NCBI GenBank assembly: GCA_031271725.1
Contig: JAISVE010000136.1
Coordinates: forward strand, 1-5,162
Reading direction: 5' to 3'
Source of the DNA: Bacteroidales bacterium
GTDB taxonomy: Bacteria; Bacteroidota; Bacteroidia; Bacteroidales; P3
Length of the DNA: 5,162 nt
Made by a program: the position numbers and the translations under genes. Of the stretch, positions 1 through 3,913 are shown piece by piece. How positions within the stretch are numbered: the stretch's first letter is position 1; each line of letters begins with the position of its first letter. The notes under the pieces are model-generated. The model did not search any database, had not been told where the DNA came from, and worked only from the letters and a program-made list of their open reading frames with translations.

Positions 1-162
1 TCCGTTAAAGTTTATAATTCTTTCGGTGCTCTTGTTACTGAAAAACAAGGAATCAAAAACATCACAACTATAAACGTAGCAAATCTTGCAAACGGTATCT
101 ACTTCATAAGGGTTACCGATAGTAAAGGTGTTGTTGTTACAAAGAAGTTCGTGAAAGGATAG
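1..162 (+). CDS. C-terminal end of a type IX secretion (T9SS) type A sorting-domain protein, partial
   Basis: The open frame from the first base gives 53 residues and a TAG stop at 160-162. It begins SVKVYNSFGALV, continues with NVANLANGIYFIRV and ends TKKFVKG. This is the typical Por secretion tail (TIGR04183-like): a beta-sandwich of about 75 residues with a V-x-(V/I)-Y-(N/D) strand, an L-x-x-G-(I/V)-Y strand and a basic end. In Bacteroidota this tail directs cargo across the outer membrane through T9SS and is then cleaved, so the mature protein is extracellular or surface-attached. The catalytic or binding part of the cargo lies left of the window, so its function cannot be stated. The gene converges with the minus-strand genes and ends at a strong terminator 70 bp after its stop. 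The family call is firm; the cargo is unknown. Confidence 0.9.
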   Translation, partial: SVKVYNSFGALVTEKQGIKNITTINVANLANGIYFIRVTDSKGVVVTKKFVKG

Positions 163-167
163 CTTTT

Positions 168-234
168 GGCGATAGACCTGAGGCGATAAGCTTTGATAAG
201 CCTTGGGCGATAAGCCTAAAGCGATAGACGTAAA
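168..234 (+). repeat. five degenerate tandem GCGATA(A/G) repeats in the 3' UTR of the T9SS gene
   Basis: Five imperfect units of about 11-15 bp follow each other directly after the stop codon: GGCGATAGACCTGA (168-181), GGCGATAAGCTTT (182-194), GATAAGCCTTG (195-205), GGCGATAAGCCTAAA (206-220) and GCGATAGACGTAAA (221-234). The shared core is (GC)GATAAGCC or GATAGAC. The array ends on the left arm of the terminator, so it would be part of the transcript's 3' untranslated region. No function is apparent; it could be a decayed slippage-derived minisatellite. Confidence 0.6.
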
Positions 235-264
235 AAGGCGGCACTTGTCAGTGCCGCCTTTTTT
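232..264. terminator. strong bidirectional Rho-independent terminator
   Basis: A perfect 14-bp inverted repeat, AAAAAGGCGGCACT (232-245) and AGTGCCGCCTTTTT (250-263), encloses the tetraloop TGTC. The GC-rich core GGCGGCAC is flanked by A-run and T-run, so the stem can end transcription in both directions. It closes the T9SS gene on the plus strand and would also stop leftward transcripts from the mutS side. Confidence 0.93.
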
Positions 265-336
265 GTGGGGTTGTGAGTTGCGGAAACCTGCAATATTTGG
301 CATATTTTACGTTTCGTAAACATTATTGCGAATACT

Positions 337-382
337 AAAATGTTCCGAAAAATCAGAATATTTTGATTTTTCGGAACATTTT
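337..382. terminator. perfect 19-bp inverted repeat, probable terminator of the minus-strand operon
   Basis: The left arm is 337-355 (AAAATGTTCCGAAAAATCA) and the right arm 364-382 is its exact reverse complement, with an 8-nt loop (GAATATTT). Read leftward, the stem ends in a TTTT tract, so it can act as a terminator 127 bp after the stop of the 74-residue gene. Most of the stem is AT-rich, with GTTCCG as its strongest part. An alternative reading is a stand-alone palindromic repeat or a binding site for a dimeric regulator. Confidence 0.65.
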
Positions 383-389
383 GGTTGGT

Positions 390-413
390 GGGGGCAGAGG
401 GAGGGGGTGAGGG
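390..413 (+). other. four-tract G-quadruplex motif
   Basis: The plus strand has GGGGG (390-394), GGG (399-401), GGGGG (403-407) and GGG (411-413), separated by loops CAGA, A and TGA. This meets the usual G3+N1-7 four-tract rule. It lies just right of the 19-bp inverted repeat. Folding is predicted from the pattern only. Confidence 0.55.
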
Positions 414-587
414 CGGCAGTTCAATAAAATTGATAGTGAAATAAAGGAGTTGGAAGATATTGTTGCCGAGTTCTACGGTAGTGTAGAGATTTTCCGAAGA
501 AGTCGTTTTTACATAAAAATTATAAATAGTATAATCAAAAGAAAGATTACAAACAGTACATTTTTTGCAGATTCTTTCGCCTTTTGA
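411..587 (+). pseudogene. possible gene remnant without a start codon
   Basis: After an in-frame TGA (408-410), the plus strand stays open for 58 codons to a TGA at 585-587, with no ATG. The first part (from 420) reads FNKIDSEIKELEDIVAEFYG and then SVEIFRRSRF. It has the charged, amphipathic composition of a real protein and vaguely recalls the helical end of some DNA methyltransferase or restriction proteins, which I cannot confirm. From about 509 it runs antisense to the small minus-strand gene and its residues look like shadow translation. The real coding trace, if any, is therefore about 411-508. It could also be chance. Confidence 0.25.
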
Positions 588-733
588 GCCGCTGCGTGCG
601 CCTTTGCCTGAGCCTGTTCCTCTTCATAGCTCGGCTTCGGTAATCTTTGACCTAAAATTCTATCGGTCTCTTCATTTACCTCACGACCGTATTTTAATAA
701 CTCTTCACCACGTAATTTGATTTTTTTTGCCAT
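509..733 (-). CDS. 74-residue tail-anchored small membrane protein, function unknown
   Basis: I do not recognise a family. The start ATG at 733-731 is preceded by AT-rich sequence without a Shine-Dalgarno motif, as is usual in Bacteroidota, and the stop is TAA at 511-509. Residues 1-30 are charged (MAKKIKLRGEELLKYG at the start). Residues 36-57 are rich in Glu, Gln, Ala and Lys and should be helical (EEEQAQAKAHAAAQKAKESA). Residues 58-74 are a single hydrophobic segment (NVLFVIFLLIILFIIFM) that ends at the C-terminus. There is no signal peptide, so the likely topology is a cytoplasmic domain anchored by its tail in the inner membrane. The gene lies 198 bp downstream of mutS on the same strand, with a palindrome between. 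It may have its own promoter, so a link to mismatch repair is not implied. Coherent composition and a clear membrane segment argue for a real gene. Confidence 0.65.
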   Translation of the reverse strand: MAKKIKLRGEELLKYGREVNEETDRILGQRLPKPSYEEEQAQAKAHAAAQKAKESAKNVLFVIFLLIILFIIFM

Positions 734-763
734 TGTAGTAATTATTAAATGTTACTGTTTATG

Positions 764-793
764 CAATATATTAAAAAGCGTGCCAAAGGCAAA
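764..793 (-). promoter_or_regulatory. weak candidate Bacteroidota-type promoter for the 74-residue gene
   Basis: Read leftward, TTTG (793-790) is followed after 19 bp by TATATTG (770-764). The spacing fits the Bacteroidota -33/-7 pattern (TTTG, 19-21 bp, TAnnTTTG), but the -7 element matches only in part. Transcription would begin about 20-25 nt before the start codon at 733. The motif is short and the flanks are AT-rich, so chance is a real alternative. Confidence 0.3.
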
Positions 794-805
794 TTCTGCC
801 CTTTG
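784..805 (-). other. small hairpin downstream of mutS, terminator-like but imperfect
   Basis: CAAAGGCA (784-791) pairs with TGCC plus TTTG (797-800 and 802-805) around the loop AATTC, with C801 bulged. Read leftward, a run of five T (777-773) follows after six other bases. That gap is too long for a classic intrinsic terminator, so the hairpin may only attenuate transcription from mutS. It overlaps the candidate promoter of the next gene. Confidence 0.3.
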
Positions 806-812
806 CCAAGGG

Positions 813-938
813 GTTGTAAGGGCTAAAAATTCAAAGATTGAGGCGCACGAACGCAAGGGCGAGGGAGCGTACTAAAGTACGTGACCGAGCCATAAGTGAA
901 GTGCAACGAAAATATTTGAAGAATTTAGCCCTTACAAC
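813..938. repeat. 126-bp imperfect palindrome overlapping the 3' end of mutS
   Basis: The outer arms GTTGTAAGGGCTAAA (813-827) and TTTAGCCCTTACAAC (924-938) are a perfect 15-bp inverted repeat. Pairing continues with TTCAAA (830-835) against TTTGAA (915-920), ATT (837-839) against AAT (911-913) and GCAC (845-848) against GTGC (901-904). The centre has a second palindrome, CGTACT (868-873) and AGTACG (876-881). The right arm includes the mutS stop codon (934-932). As RNA it would be one long branched hairpin, able to protect the mutS mRNA 3' end or limit read-through. Its architecture, with nested palindromes and short spacers, resembles extragenic repeat elements found in many copies per genome. 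Copy number cannot be judged here. Confidence 0.7.
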
Positions 939-3913
939 AGGTTTTTGATTTCGTTGAGTTTATTCAAAGCCTCCAACGGAGAAAGGGAGTTGATGTCTAT
1001 TTCCTGGAGTTCGTTTTTTATGCGCTTGAGGTTGTCGTCTATGTCGGTGAGTTGGAAGAGGGAGAGTTGATAGGTAGGGGGCTGTGCGGGGGCTTGTGGG
1101 GAGGCAGGCGCAGGGCGGGCAGGCGGGGGCGCGGACTGCAAGTCCGCGGCAGTGGGGAGGGCTGTTGGGAGGGCTGTGGGGGGAAGTGCGGGGGCAACAG
1201 CGGGGGATTGGGCGGGAGGTTGGGCGCCGGCTTGTGCGGAGGCGGGCGCGGGCTGTGCGTGGGGCTCGCGTGAGGGATTGAGCGGAAAGCCCGCAGCGAG
1301 CGTTAGCGAGCGAGGACTTGCAGTGAAAGCCCGACCCTGCGCAGCAGGGGCACGCCCACTTCTTCCGTCTTCCAGTTGTTGCAGGACTTCGCTTGCTCGA
1401 GCGACTACTTGTTGCGGCATTCCTGCCATTTGTGCTACGTGTATGCCGAAGCTGTGTCCGGAGCCGCCTGCGACTAATTTTCGCAGGAAGATTATGCGTC
1501 CGTCTGCTTCTTTTGTGGCTACGTGGTAGTTTTTTATGCGGGTAAAGGTGCTTTCCATTTCGTTTAGTTCGTGGTAGTGGGTGGCGAAGAGCACGAGGGG
1601 GCGGCTTTGTTCGTTTTGGTGCAGGTATTCTGCAATAGCCCAGGCTATGGAGATGCCATCATAAGTGCTTGTTCCCCGCCCTATTTCGTCCAGCAGCACA
1701 AGTGATTGCGAGGTGGCGTTGTTGAGGATGTTTGCTGCTTCGTTCATTTCGGTCATAAAGGTGCTTTCGCCTGCTGCAAGGTTGTCGCTTGCTCCTACGC
1801 GGGTAAATATTTTGTCGATAAGCGACAGGCGGGCGGCGGTGGCGGGAACATAACTGCCGATTTGAGCCATGTATGTGATTATTGCGGTTTGTCTCAGCAC
1901 TGCCGATTTACCGGACATGTTCGGTCCTGTAATCATTAAAATTTGCTGTTTTTCGCTGTCTAAATAAATGTTGTTCGGAATATATTTTTCACCCTGTGGC
2001 AAAAACATTTCTATTATTGGATGACGTCCTTCTTCTATGGAAATTATCGTAGTTGCCGCTGTTCCAAAATCGGGGGCGGGAATTGAGTTTGAAGCCGAAG
2101 CGTCACTACGTTTCGAGTTACTGTCGTTATTTTTTAATTCACTGTTATTCTGTATTATAGTGGGGCAAGTGTATCTGTTTTCTTCCGCAATAATGGCGAA
2201 AGAGAGCAAGACATCAACTCTTGCTATTGCCTGTGCATTTTGTTGAATTGCGCCAACTTGTTCGCGTGTTTGCTGTAATAAATTCTGGTATATTTTTTCC
2301 TCTATCGCTACTATTTTTTCCTGCGCCGAGAGTACTTCCTGTTCGTATTTTTTCAAGTCTTCCGTGATGTATCTTTCGGCATTTGTAGTAGTTTGTTTGC
2401 GTATCCAGTCGGCGGGCACTTTGTCTTTGTGGGCGTTTGTAACTTCAAGGTAGTAACCGAAAACGTTGTTAAAGCCGAGTTTGAGTGATGTTATGCCTGT
2501 GATTTCCGCTTCTCTCTGTTGGAGGCGCGCAAGGTAGTCTTTGCCTGAAAAGGCGATTTCGCGCAGACGGTCAAGTTCTTCATCAATCCCTTTCGCAATA
2601 ACCTGTCCTTTTGCGGGATTGGCGGCAGGATCGGGCGCAATGGTTTTCTCTATCATGCTGCGCAAGTCTGCACAGGGGCTTAAATTATCTACCCATTTAC
2701 TTAAAAATTCTACGTTTTTTAATTCGCTTCTGAGTTGCCTGATGTCGCCGAGCACTTTGCCGAGATGCCGCATTTCACGCGGGGTTGCGCGTAGAGTGGC
2801 TATTTTTGATACAAGGCGTTCGAGGTCGCCGAAAGCGGCGAATTTTTCCGACAGCAATCCTGCGGTTTCTTTGTCTTGCAGGAAGAAATCAACAAAGTTA
2901 TAACGTTCCTGCAGTTGTGCCGCATTGAGCAGCGGAAAGAGCATGTATCTGCGCAGCAGCCGCGCTCCCATTGGGGTTGAAGTTTTATTGAGGATGTTGT
3001 AGAGCGATGTTTCTTCGGGCTCAAAAAGGTTTAAGTTGCGGGCTGTGAGGCTGTCTAACCACATGAAACCGCTGTTGGCTATGAGTTTTACGGTTGTTAT
3101 GTGTTGAAGGTTTTCGTGTTGTGTGACGCCGAGATAATGCAGGGCTGCGCCCGCCGCCACTATGCCTTGCGGTTGTTTGTCTATGCCGAAGCCTTTTAAT
3201 GATGCCACGCCGAAGTGTTTGAGCATCAGTTCTTCTGCATAATTGCCTTTGAAAACCCATTCTTCGAGGCGGGTTACGGGGCTATCTTCTACGCATAATT
3301 GGCTGAACAGCAGTTCTGCCTGCCTGTCTATCAGAATTTCGCCGGGTTTGTAGCGGTCTATGCGGTTTTTTACAAAAGCGGGATTGCCTTGTCCGCAGAA
3401 GAATTCGCCGGTGCTGATGTCTAAAAACGCAACGCCGATAATGCTTTCGGAGCCGGAGCCTGTGGAGCCTTGGCTTGAGTTTGAGCCTGAACCGCCGGCG
3501 AAATGCAAGGCGCACAAGAAGTTGTTCTTCCCTGCTTCAAGCATTTTGTCGGACAATAAAACGCCGGGCGTAATTACTTCCGTCACCCCGCGTTTAACTA
3601 ATTTTTTAGTAGCCTTGGGGTCTTCAAGCTGTTCGCAGATTGCAACTTTGCCGCAGGCTTTGACGAGTTTGTGTAAATAGGTGTCAAGTGCATGATACGG
3701 AAAACCTGCAAGTGCAAGTTCGTTCATGTAACCTGACGAGCGGGAAGTAAGAACAATGTTTAAGGCTTTGGCTGTTTTTACGGCATCTTCTCCAAACGTT
3801 TCATAGAAATCGCCGACACGAAAAAGTAAAATGGTGTCCGGATGCTGTGCCTTAATTTCGTGATATTGTTTCATTAGCGGGCTTTCTGTGCCCGTGCCCG
3901 TCTTATTTGCCAT
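932..3913 (-). CDS. mutS: DNA mismatch repair protein MutS, with an unusually long Pro/Ala-rich linker
   Basis: MutS recognises mismatches and small loops in new DNA and, on ATP binding, becomes a sliding clamp that recruits MutL. Domain I (about 10-125) has the mismatch-reading motif F36-Y37-E38 in GDFYETF. The connector follows (to ~265), then the lever and clamp (~285-575, with GFNNVFGYYLEVTNAH at 480-495). The ATPase domain has Walker A GPNMSGKS (663-670), the loop GASDNLAAGESTFMTEM (707-723), Walker B LVLLDEIGRGTST (738-750; D742, E743) and H-loop FATHYHEL (776-783). QLSLF (949-953) matches the beta-clamp-binding consensus, and 955-993 is the small C-terminal helical domain. The 993 residues exceed the usual ~850-890. 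The excess lies in a Gly/Ser insertion (139-158), an Asn/Ser-rich one (~588-619) and a Pro/Ala linker (~849-947). The ATG at 3913 overlaps the upstream gene by 11 bp and gives the expected distance to SPLMKQY. All catalytic residues are present, so it is probably functional. Confidence 0.97.
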   Translation of the reverse strand: MANKTGTGTESPLMKQYHEIKAQHPDTILLFRVGDFYETFGEDAVKTAKALNIVLTSRSSGYMNELALAGFPYHALDTYLHKLVKACGKVAICEQLEDPKATKKLVKRGVTEVITPGVLLSDKMLEAGKNNFLCALHFAGGSGSNSSQGSTGSGSESIIGVAFLDISTGEFFCGQGNPAFVKNRIDRYKPGEILIDRQAELLFSQLCVEDSPVTRLEEWVFKGNYAEELMLKHFGVASLKGFGIDKQPQGIVAAGAALHYLGVTQHENLQHITTVKLIANSGFMWLDSLTARNLNLFEPEETSLYNILNKTSTPMGARLLRRYMLFPLLNAAQLQERYNFVDFFLQDKETAGLLSEKFAAFGDLERLVSKIATLRATPREMRHLGKVLGDIRQLRSELKNVEFLSKWVDNLSPCADLRSMIEKTIAPDPAANPAKGQVIAKGIDEELDRLREIAFSGKDYLARLQQREAEITGITSLKLGFNNVFGYYLEVTNAHKDKVPADWIRKQTTTNAERYITEDLKKYEQEVLSAQEKIVAIEEKIYQNLLQQTREQVGAIQQNAQAIARVDVLLSFAIIAEENRYTCPTIIQNNSELKNNDSNSKRSDASASNSIPAPDFGTAATTIISIEEGRHPIIEMFLPQGEKYIPNNIYLDSEKQQILMITGPNMSGKSAVLRQTAIITYMAQIGSYVPATAARLSLIDKIFTRVGASDNLAAGESTFMTEMNEAANILNNATSQSLVLLDEIGRGTSTYDGISIAWAIAEYLHQNEQSRPLVLFATHYHELNEMESTFTRIKNYHVATKEADGRIIFLRKLVAGGSGHSFGIHVAQMAGMPQQVVARASEVLQQLEDGRSGRAPAAQGRAFTASPRSLTLAAGFPLNPSREPHAQPAPASAQAGAQPPAQSPAVAPALPPTALPTALPTAADLQSAPPPARPAPASPQAPAQPPTYQLSLFQLTDIDDNLKRIKNELQEIDINSLSPLEALNKLNEIKNLL
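1130..1148. repeat. perfect 8-bp-stem palindrome in the mutS linker
   Basis: CGCGGACT (1130-1137) and AGTCCGCG (1141-1148) form a perfect stem around the triloop GCA. On the coding strand it encodes Ala-Ala-Asp-Leu-Gln-Ser-Ala (residues 922-928), the only acidic residue in the surrounding Pro/Ala run. From memory, palindromes with the core GCGGACTTGCAGTCCGC occur as interspersed intergenic repeats in several bacterial groups, including Bacteroidota; this was not checked. Confidence 0.6.
1154..1224 (+). other. dense G-quadruplex-forming tract on the template strand of mutS
   Basis: Ten successive G-runs of three to six bases lie within 71 bp: 1154-1157, 1159-1161, 1167-1169, 1171-1173, 1178-1183, 1190-1194, 1202-1206, 1210-1212, 1214-1216 and 1222-1224. 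Every loop is one to seven bases, so many overlapping quadruplexes are possible on the plus strand. The mutS mRNA is C-rich here, so any structure would form in DNA. It may hinder replication or transcription and favour slippage. Confidence 0.65.
1268..1357. repeat. Bacteroidota interspersed-repeat-like element lying in frame within mutS
   Basis: On the plus strand the block opens with GCGTGAGGGATTGAGCGG, followed by AAAGCCCGCAGCGAGCG, TTAGCGAGCGAGGACTTG, CAGTGAAAGCCCGACCC, a CCCTGC/GCAGGG hairpin (1335-1340, 1344-1349) and GGCACGCCC. The ends are inverted (GCGTG 1268-1272, CACGC 1351-1355). GAAAGCCCG is repeated directly, as is AGCGAGCG. I recall this order (GTGAGGGATTGAAGCGGAAAG, a variable GC-rich core, then GCAGTGAAAGCCCGACCC and an ACGCCC end) from repeats scattered between genes in Bacteroidota genomes. 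Here it is translated without a stop as about residues 853-882 of MutS. The internal structure is visible; the family identity is from memory. Confidence 0.6.
3440..3499 (-). other. Gly/Ser-rich insertion in MutS connector region, residues 139-158
   Basis: Residues 139-158 are almost only Gly, Ser, Asn, Gln and Thr (AGGSGSNSSQ, then GSTGSGSESI) and interrupt the start of the connector domain between the strands NNFLCALHF and IGVAFLDISTGE. The DNA has repeated GGAGCC and TTGAG units, which suggests slippage expansion. It probably forms a flexible surface loop and should not disturb mismatch binding. Confidence 0.7.

Larger units (their letters stand above)
163..508. other. gene-free convergent intergenic region
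   Basis: No intact gene was found in these 346 bp between the T9SS gene and the small minus-strand gene. In order they hold the GCGATA repeats, the bidirectional terminator, a small TTTACG/CGTAAA hairpin (306-320, loop TTT), the 19-bp inverted repeat (337-382), a four-tract G-quadruplex motif (390-413) and an open plus-strand frame without a start codon (from 411) that may be a gene remnant. The region has the look of a repeat-accumulating gap between convergent operons. Confidence 0.7.
1076..1258. repeat. duplicated G-rich unit inside mutS (1076-1120 and 1214-1258)
   Basis: The two 45-bp copies share blocks such as GGCTTGTG(C/G)GGAGGC and GGCGC(A)GGGC and encode the 15-residue repeat AxPAPASxQAxAQPP. 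Between them lie two tandem 12-bp units (1155-1166 and 1167-1178). Copy and tandem unit lengths are multiples of three, so gain or loss would keep the reading frame. Confidence 0.6.
1073..1369 (-). other. Pro/Ala-rich linker segment of MutS, residues ~849-947
   Basis: This stretch joins the end of the ATPase domain (ASEVLQQLE) to the beta-clamp motif QLSLF. Residues 884-947 are almost only Pro, Ala, Gln, Ser and Thr and should be disordered. A 15-residue unit occurs twice with 12 identities, residues 886-900 (AQPAPASAQAGAQPP) and 932-946 (ARPAPASPQAPAQPP), corresponding to DNA 1214-1258 and 1076-1120. Two 12-bp tandem units, GGGAGGGCTGT(T/G) at 1155-1178, encode the repeated Leu-Pro-Thr-Ala. 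The DNA is far richer in G on the plus strand than the rest of mutS. Related MutS proteins usually have a much shorter, variable linker here. Confidence 0.85.

Noticed and set aside
306..320. TTTACG/CGTAAA hairpin as a terminator
   Set aside because: The stem is only six AT-rich base pairs and has no following T-tract; it is weak beside the neighbouring stems.
813..938. Possible CRISPR repeat or tRNA-like structure
   Set aside because: There is one palindrome only, with no regular spacers and no cloverleaf with anticodon arm or CCA end.
1052..1529. Plus-strand open frames rich in Gly, Arg and Ala antisense to the mutS 3' end
   Set aside because: They are shadows of the Pro/Ala-rich linker codons read from the opposite strand. 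They have no domain-like sequence and the minus-strand frame encodes an intact MutS.
2541..2903. 120-codon plus-strand open frame antisense to mutS
   Set aside because: It lies fully within the conserved MutS lever region, has a Ser/Arg-rich shadow composition and no recognisable motif.
3021..3515. Minus-strand open frames of 77-79 codons rich in Arg and His
   Set aside because: They are out-of-frame readings of mutS on its own strand, with composition typical of frame-shifted sequence.
3360..3680. 106-codon plus-strand open frame antisense to mutS
   Set aside because: It mirrors the MutS connector and Gly/Ser insertion. Its Pro/Glu repeats are the complement of the Gly/Ser codons.
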